From CAYVOX01 sp964453035 (GTDB lineage Bacteria > Chloroflexota > Anaerolineae > Anaerolineales > Anaerolineaceae): DNA of 57,713 bases. Where the stretch lies: contig CAYVOX010000004.1 of NCBI GenBank assembly GCA_964453035.1, positions 1 through 57,713 on the forward strand, written 5' to 3'. How positions within the stretch are numbered: position 1 is the stretch's first letter; every line of letters begins with the position of its first letter. The position numbers were made by a program, and so were the translations under genes. Under the pieces are notes generated by a model. The model made no database searches and had not been told where the DNA came from. It saw only the letters and a list, made by a program, of their open reading frames with translations. Of this stretch, positions 41,913-51,128 are shown one piece after another.

Positions 41913-42731
41913 TTAAACCTGCGAATCCTCCGGCGCCAGTTGCGCCGTCAGGCCGCCGTCAATGTAAATCACCTGCCCGGTGATGTAACTGGCCTCATCG
42001 GAGGCCAAAAACGCCACCAACGCAGCCACCTCAAGCGGAGTGCCGGAGCGTTTCATGGGAATCACGCGCGGGACGGCGGCTAATTCCTGCGGGCCGGGTG
42101 GGCGCTTGCGCTGCACCTCAATCCGCCCGGGCGCCACCGCGTTGACGCGAACATTGTAGCGCGCCAGTTCCGGCGCCAGGGAGCGGGTCAGCGCATCCAA
42201 CGCGCCCTTGGTCAGGTCGTAGGGCAGCGCTTTCCAGTGCGCCCGCAACCCGCCCACCGAGCTGATGTTGATGATGCTGCCGCGCTGCTGCTGCATCATC
42301 TGCCGCGCGGCACGCTGGCACAGCAGGTAGGGCGCGCGGATATTCACCGCCACAGAGCGCTCAAACTGCTCGCGGTCAATTTCAGCCAGCGGGGCGCGGC
42401 GCAGGTCGGCGGCATTGTTGACCAGCACATCCAGACCGCCGTAAGCCTCAAGCGTCATTTGGATCAACCGCTCTGGCGCATCCTCCCTGGCCAGGTCCAG
42501 CCCCACCCATTGCGCCTGCACGCCCAGCGCCGCCAGCTCAGCTGCGGCGCGTTCGGTCTCAGCCGCATCCAGCCCGTGAATCACCAGGCGCATCCCCTCG
42601 CGCGCCAGGCGCAGGGCAATCGCCTGCCCGATGCCGCGCGAAGAACCGGTCACCAGGGCCGCCTTGCCGCGCAATTCCGGGTAGCGGGGCATGAGAGCGT
42701 TAAATTGAGAAGGAAGCGAGATATTTTCCAT
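41913..42731 (-). CDS. SDR-family dehydrogenase, first gene of the sugar-acid operon
   Basis: 272 residues from the ATG at 42731; a TTG at 42749 opens a slightly longer frame without support. AALVTGSSRGIGQAIALRL is the TGxxxGIG loop and HGLDAAETER follows strand 2. VLVNNAADLRRAPL is a variant of the NNAG motif (NNAA). The catalytic site is INISSVGGLRAHWKALPYDLTKGAL, with YDLTK giving Tyr-x3-Lys. It is likely to oxidise a sugar or reduce a keto-sugar acid with NAD(P). It lies 30 bases before the dehydratase. Being first in order, it may make the lactone that the third gene opens. Confidence 0.85.
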   Translation of the reverse strand: MENISLPSQFNALMPRYPELRGKAALVTGSSRGIGQAIALRLAREGMRLVIHGLDAAETERAAAELAALGVQAQWVGLDLAREDAPERLIQMTLEAYGGLDVLVNNAADLRRAPLAEIDREQFERSVAVNIRAPYLLCQRAARQMMQQQRGSIINISSVGGLRAHWKALPYDLTKGALDALTRSLAPELARYNVRVNAVAPGRIEVQRKRPPGPQELAAVPRVIPMKRSGTPLEVAALVAFLASDEASYITGQVIYIDGGLTAQLAPEDSQV

Positions 42732-42867
42732 CAGCCAGGCCGTAAGCAAATCATATCACCGATTTTGATGAATGACACTTGCCAGGGAGCCAGGTTTTTT
42801 GCTAAAATCTTACCAATATCAAACGCCTGATGGGGGATGGCACCACAGCCAGACATTGGAGGAAACG

Positions 42868-45800
42868 ATGCACCACACAGCATGGCGCTTTTTCATTGCA
42901 ATTCTCTTTGTTGTCAATCTGTTATCAGCCGGCGGAACGGGGATTGCCCCGGTAAAAGCTGCGCTGTCCACCGCCGAGCTGAGCGCGTTAAGCGTGACCC
43001 CCGAAGTGGCGGATAACAACGCCATTTCCGGGCAGCACAACGCCATCGCGCTGGATGCCGAAGGCGTTGCCCATATCGCCTATTTCTTTGATGATGACGA
43101 CGGCACGCCGGATGGCTACCTGATGATGGCCTCTCGCCACGGCGGCACCTGGCAGCCCGAAGATGTGGACGATGCCAGCATCACCGGCATCACCCCCTCC
43201 ATTGCCATCGATGAGGACGGCCTGGCGCACATCGCCTACTACGACCAAACCAACGGCAACCTGCGCTATGCCCGCCAGCTCACCCCGGATGGCTGGAGCT
43301 TAACCACCGTTGACAGCGCCGGAGACGTGGGGTTGAACCCCTCTCTGGCGCTGGATACGCTGCAACAGCCGCGCATCGCCTACCGGGATGCCACCAACGG
43401 CACCCTCAAGGTTGCAACTTTCGATGGCGCAGCCTGGCAGGTGATCACCGTGCCGGGCACCACCAACTTTTTTGCCAACGGCAGCATCTCCCTGGCGCTC
43501 ACCAGTGAAAACCTGCCGCGCATCGCCTACCGCCAGAGCAGCGGCCCTCAACTGGTGCTGGGGCTGGGATACGCCGCCTTCGACGGCACAACCTGGACGG
43601 TTGAGACGGCTTTCACCTCCCCCGCGGTGAGCGAGCAGCTCTCACTCGCGCTGGATGCCGCCGGCGTCCCCCACCTCAGCTTTATGGATAGCAGCGTGGG
43701 CCTCAGATACATCCAGAAAAACCCGGGGTGGACCTCTCCTGAGACGGTCGTCGCCAGCGTCCTGGCTGGCTCGCAAAACAACCTCGCGCTCGACCCATCC
43801 GGCCTCCCGCGCATCGTCTTCTTTGATAGCTCCGCATCACCCTACACCATCAAATACGCCTACAAAGACGGTTCAACCTGGCGGGTAGAGCAGCTGGCAA
43901 CCAACGCCGCCTCGCCTCACCTGGCGATTGGGCCAGATGGCAGCGCTCACATCAGCTACCAGAACGGCGATAACAAACTGGCCTACATCTCCCTGGCCCC
44001 CCTGCCAGACCTGCAGGTGACCGATATCTGGCTGGATGGCGCCACCGTTTACTTCCAGCTTTTCAACGCCGGCTCGGGTGATGCTCCCGCTGGTTACAAA
44101 GCAGCATTGAGCGTCAACGGAGATAAAGCCGCCACCCTGGATATCACCGATCCCATCCCCTCCGGTGGGCGCATCACGCGCAGCTTCATTTACCCCTACG
44201 GCTGCTCACCCCTCGGAGCTGTCATTCCCGTCAAGGTAGATGCCGACTCCGGCGCAGTGATTGCCGAAATCACCCGCAGCAACAACAGCAAGCTTGAAAG
44301 CTGGACCTGCAAAGGCGTCAAGCCCGTCATCACCGCCGGGCCAACCGTTTCAAATATCACCCAGACTGCCGCCACCATCACCTGGACCACCAACACCGAT
44401 ACCGACGGCACGGTCAATTACGGGCGCCGCGCAGCCCTGCTCAACGGCACCGTCAGCAACTCGCCCTACCAGCAGACCCACATCATCACCCTCTCCAGCC
44501 TCGCCCCGGCTGCCAGTTATGCCTTCAAGGTCACCTCCATGGATCAGGTCGGGCAAACCGTCTCCTCGGACGTATTTTTCTTCACAACGCTTTCAGATGG
44601 CGGCGCGGTCTCACAGGATGTGACCCGCACCATCACCCGCGATGCCGGCCCGGGCGAGGTTTACACCCTCAAGGCAGCCCTGCCCGCCGCCACCGGCAAA
44701 GAAAAGGTGGAGTTCTTCTACCAGCTCACCCCCACCAGCCCGCTGGTGCTGATTGGCACCGCCTACAGCGGCACACCCACCGCCAGCGGCACCGTGGAAT
44801 TTGCCGCCAAATTCTCCCCCGGCAAAACCGGCCTTAACCGTGCCGACCTGGCAAACGCTGCGCTCGTCACCCAGGTCTCCGTCCTGGGCGGTTCAACCGA
44901 GGCTTTTGAAGATGTGCTGGATGCCTTCACCCCGCTGGAGCCGGAAGTCACCATCACCGCGCCCAATCCGGGCCATACCATCTTCATCCAGGGCAGCAGC
45001 GCCCCGGCTGGCACCACCCTGCCGGTCAGCGCGCACGCAACCGGCTTGGAGTGGGAATGTGACTGGTCGGGGGTTGGTTTAGCGCCCGATTGCGACGACG
45101 TGGCCCACGCGGTCGATAAATTCCAGTTCACTTTCAACGGATACGACGTCATCTACGAAATCTCAGCCTTTGATTACGCCTTCACGTTTGATATCGAGGG
45201 CATAACCCCCGGAACCTACACCCTGCTGGCTAAAGCCTGGTATAACAACCAGACCAAATCCGCCTCTATTCCCATCACCATCACCCAGGGCACCCCCACG
45301 CCCAATTTAACCCGTACTGTCCAACGCATTGGCAACAAATTCAAGGTCAACTTCACCCTCAGCAACCACGCCCTGGCCAGCGCCCCCCTGGTTGTGGATA
45401 AGATTTACGACTACACCCGCGGCTTCCAGCCCATCTTTGACGACGCCGGCGATGAGAAACTCACCTCAACTTACACGCCCTCCTCGCGCATTACCCAGGT
45501 CGTCATTGACCTTGATGACGGTGCTTCGGAAACGCGCATCCTCCCACCGGGCAGCAGCTACCCCTTCAGCTACGAGCTGATGCCCATCATCTATGAAAAC
45601 AGCGTGCAATATGCCATCGGCGAAGTCAACGTGACCAGCCTGGTCTACAAAGTTGGCGACGATGAACGCCACCAGTATTTCAACCTGCCCGGTTCAACCC
45701 TGCTGGATCCCTCTCCCGCCGTGGTGCCGCTGGCCAGCTCGGTGGCAAAAGCCCTCAAAGAGGATGATTACCTGCTGGTGACGCACCCGGCCAACCTCAA

Positions 45801-48800
45801 CAGCGTTTACGGCGCCACCTCCAGCGAGCCCAACTGGAACACCCTGCTGCGGCGCATGGCCGAGCTGGCGGATTTACGCCAGGGCGCGCTGGCTTACCTC
45901 GACAGCACAGATTCCCAAACGCTTAACGAATTGCTGGAGCCCCAGTACCACACCTGGTCCGATAAGCTCCACCCCAACTACAGCAAGTATGCCCAGGGCT
46001 ACGTGTTGCTGGTGGGCGAAGATAACATCGTGCCCTCCTACACCAAAACCGGCCTGGAGGGCGGCACTGTGCCCATCACCGATAACCCCTTTGCCCACAC
46101 CGGCGGCAGCGGCGCGCCTGACCTGGTGCTGGGGCGCCTGCCGGGCAACGATATCCCGCAGCTCATCCGGCCAATCGAAATCAGCCTCAAGGTGCTGCGC
46201 GGGCAACTGGTCAATGACCGCCTTTCCGCGCTGGGCACCTCCGGCACCGGAGACGGCATCCAGAGCTTCCAGGATGCAGCGGAGAGCGCAAAGAGCAACC
46301 TGCAGAGCCTGGGCCTTTCCGTAACCCTCTATCATACGGAGGAAAGAGCCCGCACCCAGAAGATTTCCATCCCCTTCGATGACGGCGACCTGCTGGCAGC
46401 CGGAGACCTGGATGGGGACGGCGACCAGGAGCTGGTCATCGGCGACGTCTCCACGGATGATATCTACATCGTCAGCTTCACCACCATGGGGTTCTCGCGC
46501 GAACTGTGGTTCCACTACCAGAACGATATCAAAGCCGGGCACGGCTTCGCCGTCGGCAATATTGATACCGACCCACAGGCTGAACTGCTCATCGCCGATG
46601 ACAACGACATGCTCTATATTTTCGACAACGTCAGCGGCGCTACCCTGAACCTGAACCAGCCGTTCGATAACTGGGATAAGCTCACCCTGGGCGAACTGGA
46701 TGGTGATGCCCCCAGCGAGATTATCATCGCGCATGGGGGCGGCATCATCAGCCGCAACGGGGACGGATCACCATCCGCCGCCGCCTTCCCGCTCAGCTTT
46801 GTTGCCAGCGATGACCTGGTGGCGGGCCAGTTCCTCGACACGGACGGCATTGACGAAATTGCCCTGATGGATGCCAGCGAAAATAGAGGGTTGATTATCA
46901 ACTCAAGCGGCCAGGTGACCGCCTTTAATGCCGTTTACAGCGAAGGCGATTTTGCCATCGCCGCCGATATTGACGGCAACTCGCGCGATGAAATCTGGGT
47001 AATGAACAGCGCCGGTAATTCCATCCAGGGCTACCACACCTTCGCCCCCGAGCCCAAGGCGTATTTCATCCCCCAGCGCGTCATCGAAGGGGATAAAATC
47101 GCCGCCGCCACCATCGCCGGAGAATCCTCCCCCGCCATCTGGCTGGTCAAACGCGATGACAACACCTACCAGTTGGATCGCGACTACCCCGATTACATGG
47201 AGACCCTGTATGTCGGAGCTTCTAACGGCGCCGATTACCTGTATTACAACGGGCACGGCAGTTCTCAATCCTGGGAAAATGTGAAGGCGGATATGAACCC
47301 CGTGCCCAATTTTGGCACGGCTGCCCCCCTGGCTTATGGACAAACCTGTTCAAGTGGCGACTACCGCCCGGAAAAAAGTGCCTCCATGAGCGAGAGAATG
47401 CTGTGGTGGGGCGCAGGCGCCTTCATCGGCTCAACGGAAGTATCGTATCGAAGTTTCAATGTAAACGCAGGGGAATGGTTCTCTAATCACATCAAAGATC
47501 AGGGTCCCTTCAACCGCTTGTTGGTGGAATACAAGAATAAAAAATGGGATGACGGCTCAACTTACACAAACGCTGACTGGCCGTACTGGGTGCACGAGTA
47601 CAACTTCTACGGCGATGCCAAGTTCGGCTTCATCGGCGATACCACCGTCTTGCCCTACCCGGATGCAGCGCCAAAGCTGGCAGAGAGCACCTCGCTGCAC
47701 GTGGATGTGCCCCTCTATACCATCTTCACGGAAGACGGCTACGACTATGTGGATATCCCCGGCGGTGATGTGACCACCGAGGTCGGGCAGCCGCGCATCC
47801 CCTACTACGTGGTGACGCAGGAGTACCCCGCCGGCACCCGCGTGACCGGCGTGACCCTCTCAGTGCGCAGCGGCAAAACCACCGCCACCGATCTCAATCT
47901 GCCGGATTACGTCCTTGAGATTGACGGCTCAGGCCAGGTCGTTGCCCCCAGCCAGAGCCCAGCCCCAACCCAACCCTCCGCCCCGGATGAGATTGACTGG
48001 ACGCCGAGCCAGGATCAGATCTTCACCTGGCTGGTGAACGAGCGCGCCGACGGCAGCTCGCAGTTGGTTCTGCGCCTCAACCCGTTCTACTACAGCCCCT
48101 CAACCGCCGCCGCTGAGTTTTACACCAGCTACGATTTCGCCATCCAGACCACCGCTGGCAAGCAGGAGATCACCCGCCTGGAAAGCGACAGCGGCGTTTA
48201 CCGCCTGGGCCAGCCTGTGCAGGTCAGCGCGCAAATTGTGAACAACAGCAGCAGCCCGGTTGACCTGCTGGTGAGCGCCACGCTCCTCAATGCCGCCGGC
48301 AGCCCCGTGGTCGGCGCGGATATGCGCGTGCTGAACGGCCTGGCGGGCGATTCTGCCGCCGGGTACCTCGCCAGTTTTGATACCACCGCCCTTCCGGCAG
48401 GTAGCTACAACGTTGAACTGCAACTGCGCGATACCGCCGGAAACCTGCTGGATGCCGAAACCACCGAGCTGGAGTTGGGCATGCGCTCAGCGCAGGGCAG
48501 CCTGCAGGCTACCCCCAACAACAACGCCACCTTCTCCATCTCTTTGGATGTCACCAACAACGGCGACCTGCTGCTGAGCGGCGCAACCGTCGAACTGGTC
48601 ATCTCTGGCGCTGATGGCGTGGTGGTTGCTGAACTTTTACAGCCGCTGGCTGACCTGCAACCCGGCGCCTCCCTCCAGGTGCCCTTCAGTTGGAACGCAG
48701 CCGGCGCCAGCCAGTGGCCTTACACCGTGCGCGCCCGCGTGCTTATCGGCAGCCAGGCCTCCCCCGCCGAATCGCTGGTTTTGCTCACCTACACAAAGGC

Positions 48801-48825
48801 TTTTCTACCGTTCACCATGAAGTAA
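42868..48825 (+). CDS. Very large secreted protein with split gingipain-like (C25) protease domain
   Basis: 1985 residues from the ATG at 42868, six bases after GGAGG; 32 codons of upstream frame are non-coding. Signal peptide to about 32 (FFIAILFVVNLLSAGG). Then an N-terminal propeller (60-380, repeats of IALDAEGVAHIAYFDD type), an FnIII-like module (490-580) and two beta domains. Peptidase C25 follows: LLVGEDNIVPSY at about 1047 and DLVLGRLPGN at 1084, then an insertion of five Asp-rich FG-GAP/VCBS repeats (1172-1380, DLDGDGDQE, NIDTDPQAE, ELDGDAPSE, FLDTDGIDE, DIDGNSRDE). The catalytic dyad comes after: His1463 in YYNGHGSSQSW and Cys1494 in GQTCSSGDYRPE. A domain like the gingipain propeptide (1610-1780, DYVDIPGGDVTTEVGQPRIP) comes after the protease. 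Adhesion-like modules and AFLPFTMK end the protein. Probably surface-bound. Confidence 0.88.
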   Translation: MHHTAWRFFIAILFVVNLLSAGGTGIAPVKAALSTAELSALSVTPEVADNNAISGQHNAIALDAEGVAHIAYFFDDDDGTPDGYLMMASRHGGTWQPEDVDDASITGITPSIAIDEDGLAHIAYYDQTNGNLRYARQLTPDGWSLTTVDSAGDVGLNPSLALDTLQQPRIAYRDATNGTLKVATFDGAAWQVITVPGTTNFFANGSISLALTSENLPRIAYRQSSGPQLVLGLGYAAFDGTTWTVETAFTSPAVSEQLSLALDAAGVPHLSFMDSSVGLRYIQKNPGWTSPETVVASVLAGSQNNLALDPSGLPRIVFFDSSASPYTIKYAYKDGSTWRVEQLATNAASPHLAIGPDGSAHISYQNGDNKLAYISLAPLPDLQVTDIWLDGATVYFQLFNAGSGDAPAGYKAALSVNGDKAATLDITDPIPSGGRITRSFIYPYGCSPLGAVIPVKVDADSGAVIAEITRSNNSKLESWTCKGVKPVITAGPTVSNITQTAATITWTTNTDTDGTVNYGRRAALLNGTVSNSPYQQTHIITLSSLAPAASYAFKVTSMDQVGQTVSSDVFFFTTLSDGGAVSQDVTRTITRDAGPGEVYTLKAALPAATGKEKVEFFYQLTPTSPLVLIGTAYSGTPTASGTVEFAAKFSPGKTGLNRADLANAALVTQVSVLGGSTEAFEDVLDAFTPLEPEVTITAPNPGHTIFIQGSSAPAGTTLPVSAHATGLEWECDWSGVGLAPDCDDVAHAVDKFQFTFNGYDVIYEISAFDYAFTFDIEGITPGTYTLLAKAWYNNQTKSASIPITITQGTPTPNLTRTVQRIGNKFKVNFTLSNHALASAPLVVDKIYDYTRGFQPIFDDAGDEKLTSTYTPSSRITQVVIDLDDGASETRILPPGSSYPFSYELMPIIYENSVQYAIGEVNVTSLVYKVGDDERHQYFNLPGSTLLDPSPAVVPLASSVAKALKEDDYLLVTHPANLNSVYGATSSEPNWNTLLRRMAELADLRQGALAYLDSTDSQTLNELLEPQYHTWSDKLHPNYSKYAQGYVLLVGEDNIVPSYTKTGLEGGTVPITDNPFAHTGGSGAPDLVLGRLPGNDIPQLIRPIEISLKVLRGQLVNDRLSALGTSGTGDGIQSFQDAAESAKSNLQSLGLSVTLYHTEERARTQKISIPFDDGDLLAAGDLDGDGDQELVIGDVSTDDIYIVSFTTMGFSRELWFHYQNDIKAGHGFAVGNIDTDPQAELLIADDNDMLYIFDNVSGATLNLNQPFDNWDKLTLGELDGDAPSEIIIAHGGGIISRNGDGSPSAAAFPLSFVASDDLVAGQFLDTDGIDEIALMDASENRGLIINSSGQVTAFNAVYSEGDFAIAADIDGNSRDEIWVMNSAGNSIQGYHTFAPEPKAYFIPQRVIEGDKIAAATIAGESSPAIWLVKRDDNTYQLDRDYPDYMETLYVGASNGADYLYYNGHGSSQSWENVKADMNPVPNFGTAAPLAYGQTCSSGDYRPEKSASMSERMLWWGAGAFIGSTEVSYRSFNVNAGEWFSNHIKDQGPFNRLLVEYKNKKWDDGSTYTNADWPYWVHEYNFYGDAKFGFIGDTTVLPYPDAAPKLAESTSLHVDVPLYTIFTEDGYDYVDIPGGDVTTEVGQPRIPYYVVTQEYPAGTRVTGVTLSVRSGKTTATDLNLPDYVLEIDGSGQVVAPSQSPAPTQPSAPDEIDWTPSQDQIFTWLVNERADGSSQLVLRLNPFYYSPSTAAAEFYTSYDFAIQTTAGKQEITRLESDSGVYRLGQPVQVSAQIVNNSSSPVDLLVSATLLNAAGSPVVGADMRVLNGLAGDSAAGYLASFDTTALPAGSYNVELQLRDTAGNLLDAETTELELGMRSAQGSLQATPNNNATFSISLDVTNNGDLLLSGATVELVISGADGVVVAELLQPLADLQPGASLQVPFSWNAAGASQWPYTVRARVLIGSQASPAESLVLLTYTKAFLPFTMK

Positions 48826-48894
48826 CCATCTTAGAACAACCTGATAATCCATAAAGTTGACTAACCAGTTACACCCGCTCTCCCATCCTTTAGA

Positions 48895-48953
48895 GCCTCA
48901 CCCTCTCTTCCCTTCAGGGGAAGGGAGGGTTGGGGTGGGATAGGTCAGGAGCT
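48895..48953. repeat. CCCTCTCTTCCC...GGGAAGGGAGGGTTGGGGTGGG type intergenic repeat
   Basis: CTCACCCTCTCTTCCC, then a TTCAGG loop, then GGGAAGGGAGGGTTGGGGTGGGATAGG: a snap-back element of a kind met in many bacterial genomes as a short interspersed palindrome. It lies between convergent genes (48825 and 49058). The rest of this 232-base gap is plain, AT-leaning sequence. Confidence 0.55.
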
Positions 48954-49057
48954 ACCGGAAACAACTTGTGCTGAATTAAACTTCAGGGCCAGGCATTTGC
49001 GTAAAGTTCCCCGCATTGCCCGGCCCTGAACGCTTCTACCGGCATAATTGCTGATTA

Positions 49058-50254
49058 TTACTGCCCCACGCTTCCCTGAGAAAACCCCTCCACCTGTTTG
49101 ATCTTGCGGGTTAGCAGGGCGTACACCCCCAGGGCCACCCCCAGGTCCACCATCAGCAGGGTGGTCAGCACCTGCGGGCCAACCGACTCAAAATACTGCC
49201 CCACCAGCCAGGGAACAAACAACGTCCCCAGGCTGCTTCCGGAGGAGAAAATACTGGTCACCTTGCCGTTGATCGCAAGGACGCGCCCCGCCAGCGACAT
49301 GGTGGTGGGGAAAATGGTCGCCAGGAAGAACCCCAGCCCGGCCGTACCCACCACCAGCGCCAGCGGCGAACCCGGCAATAGCGCCATCAGCGCCGAGAAA
49401 GCCAGCGCGCCCAGAATGTCAATCAAAAGGATGCGGTTGGGTTTGAGGCGCGCCGCCAGCGGAATGGAAACCAGCCGCCCCACCGTCAACGCCCCCCAGT
49501 AAACCGAGGTGAGATATGCCGCGGAGGTTTCATCAAAAAGCTGCATGCGGGTGGCGTAGGTGAAAATCCAGCCGCCCACAGCATAGGAAGCCGCCGCGTA
49601 GCCGAAGAAAATCAACGTCAGCAGCGCCACCAGGTCAGGCCTGAACAACCGGGGAGCAGCATTCACCTCCGGTTGCAGCGGGCGCGGGCTGCGCAGGAAG
49701 AGCGGGAAAAGCGCGGCGGGCAGCGCCAGCAGCGCCAGCAACCCGTAGGACCAAACCAGACCATCCTGCAGGGGCAGAGTCTGCGCGATAATCAGCGGGG
49801 TGATCGAAGTCCCCACCCCGTACGAAAAATGCAGCATATTCATAAAGGGCGGCACCGCATCGCCGTGCAGCCAGATGAGCAAAGCGTTGCCGCTCACGGT
49901 CAGCATGCCGGTACCCAGGCCAATGATGAAGATAATCCCCACCAGCGCCCATAACGAGTCCACCAGCGGCACAGCCGCCGTCAGCAGCAGGCTGCCCAGC
50001 ACTGAAGCCACCACGACGCGGTTGGCGGGAATGCGGTCCAGCAGGCGCCCCCCCAGGATGGAGCCGATAATCGAGCCGACCCCGCGCGCCACAAAAATCA
50101 GGCTAAAGTCGCTCAGCGTGGTGTGCGTGTTTCGCGCCAGGGCAGGCAAGGTGGGCCCCAGCGCTGAAAGCATCAACCCCATTGCCAAAAACGCCGCGCA
50201 GTAAGCGGCGGTGGAAAGGTACCTCCAGCGTTTGGTTGAGGCAGGGGAATGCAC
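49058..50254 (-). CDS. MFS transporter, FucP/MFSD4-like
   Basis: 398 residues, 12 hydrophobic segments. It starts with GTG at 50254, just six bases after TATAAT, so it is leaderless. The first-half loop GGRLLDRIPANRVVVAS and second-half PLAARLKPNRILLIDILGAL are MFS signature loops. AFLAMGLMLSALGPTLPALARNTH and GTGMLTVSGNALLIWLHGDAVPPFMNMLHFSYGVGTSITPLI are like fucose/glucose permease relatives. Substrate is probably a small sugar or sugar-like molecule, but no catabolic gene is adjacent. It lies downstream of the gapped gene ending at 50262. Confidence 0.85.
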   Translation of the reverse strand: MHSPASTKRWRYLSTAAYCAAFLAMGLMLSALGPTLPALARNTHTTLSDFSLIFVARGVGSIIGSILGGRLLDRIPANRVVVASVLGSLLLTAAVPLVDSLWALVGIIFIIGLGTGMLTVSGNALLIWLHGDAVPPFMNMLHFSYGVGTSITPLIIAQTLPLQDGLVWSYGLLALLALPAALFPLFLRSPRPLQPEVNAAPRLFRPDLVALLTLIFFGYAAASYAVGGWIFTYATRMQLFDETSAAYLTSVYWGALTVGRLVSIPLAARLKPNRILLIDILGALAFSALMALLPGSPLALVVGTAGLGFFLATIFPTTMSLAGRVLAINGKVTSIFSSGSSLGTLFVPWLVGQYFESVGPQVLTTLLMVDLGVALGVYALLTRKIKQVEGFSQGSVGQ

Positions 50255-50260
50255 AGGTTG

Positions 50261-50266
50261 ATTATA
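50261..50266 (-). promoter_or_regulatory. TATAAT of the MFS gene overlapping the previous stop codon
   Basis: TATAAT (50266-50261, minus) overlaps the TAA of the gapped gene (50262) and is six bases before the GTG start at 50254. This is a clear leaderless arrangement. Confidence 0.6.
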
Positions 50267-50984
50267 TCAGCGCTGCCCGCTCCAGGCAGCGCTGCGCCAG
50301 CAGCGTCAGCCAGCGCGAAGGCACCTTCTTCTGGCCAAACTCCCAGTCCTTCCAGGCCAACCAGACGGATTCAGGCGTGTAGCGGCCTTCAGAATCGGCT
50401 TTGGCGCGCAGCAGCGCAAGCATCTCAAGCAGGCGCCCATCCCCGCGCAGGTGCGGAAATCGCGTCAGCACCTCGCACACGTGCAGCAGGTCATACCACA
50501 CCAGCGGCGCCTTCAGCTTTTCAAAATCGGTGCCCATGTAGAACATGTAGGGGTGTTGCTGGCGGCGGTTTTGCCACAACTGCAGCGCGGCTTCAGCGCC
50601 GGCGTGCGCCTGCGGCGAATCACGCCAAACCGGCGAAAGCGCCAGCGCCTTGAGCATGATGAGGTTGGCGTAAGGGCAGGCATCCTCCTTGCGCCCCGGC
50701 CCGCGGAATTTAGCCATGTTCCCCGCGCAGGGCCAACCGTTGGCGCGCGCCAGCCCCGCCAGGTGCGCCAGGGCTTTCTGCACGCGCTCATCCCCTCCCA
50801 GGCCAAAACTCAACAGCGCATACAGCAGCGAGGGTGAATCGCACAACGCCCAGGCCCATTCATCCCGCCCGCTGCCGCCAAAATGGGTGGGAATGTTCAT
50901 CAGCACCTGCAGTGGGCCGTTGGCGGCGGCGTTCTCTAAAATGCGCCCGGCGATAGCCCCCACAGGTTCATCCTCAACCGTCAG
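50262..50984 (-). CDS. Hypothetical alpha/alpha-barrel-like protein, 5' part in the assembly gap
   Basis: 240 residues are visible, to the stop at 50262; the start lies in or beyond the N run. The visible part (VLMNIPTHFGGSGRDEWAWALCDSP, LGGDERVQKALAHLAGLARANGWPCAG, GPGRKEDACPYANLIMLKALALS, FYMGTDFEKLKAPLVWYDLLHV) looks like an alpha/alpha-toroid of the prenyltransferase/squalene-cyclase or glycoside-hydrolase type, with conserved aromatic-Trp pairs. No catalytic signature can be named. Apparent translations that read through the N run are artefacts. Reading direction is minus, with the MFS gene just after it. Confidence 0.6.
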   Translation of the reverse strand: MTVEDEPVGAIAGRILENAAANGPLQVLMNIPTHFGGSGRDEWAWALCDSPSLLYALLSFGLGGDERVQKALAHLAGLARANGWPCAGNMAKFRGPGRKEDACPYANLIMLKALALSPVWRDSPQAHAGAEAALQLWQNRRQQHPYMFYMGTDFEKLKAPLVWYDLLHVCEVLTRFPHLRGDGRLLEMLALLRAKADSEGRYTPESVWLAWKDWEFGQKKVPSRWLTLLAQRCLERAALI

Positions 50985-51084
50985 NNNNNNNNNNNNNNNN
51001 NNNNNNNNNNNNNNNNNNNNNNNNNNNNNNNNNNNNNNNNNNNNNNNNNNNNNNNNNNNNNNNNNNNNNNNNNNNNNNNNNNNN
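50985..51084. other. Assembly gap (100 N)
   Basis: Exactly 100 undetermined bases, a scaffold placeholder, so true length and content are unknown. It hides the start of the 50262 gene and possibly another small gene. Confidence 0.98.
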
Positions 51085-51128
51085 CGAACACCCCGTTCAT
51101 TATAGCCAATGTTCAAAGGAATGATCAG

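Noticed and set aside
42772..42867. Upstream start for the large C25 protein.
   Set aside because: The ATG at 42868 has GGAGG and begins a clear signal peptide; the upstream codons do not look like coding sequence.
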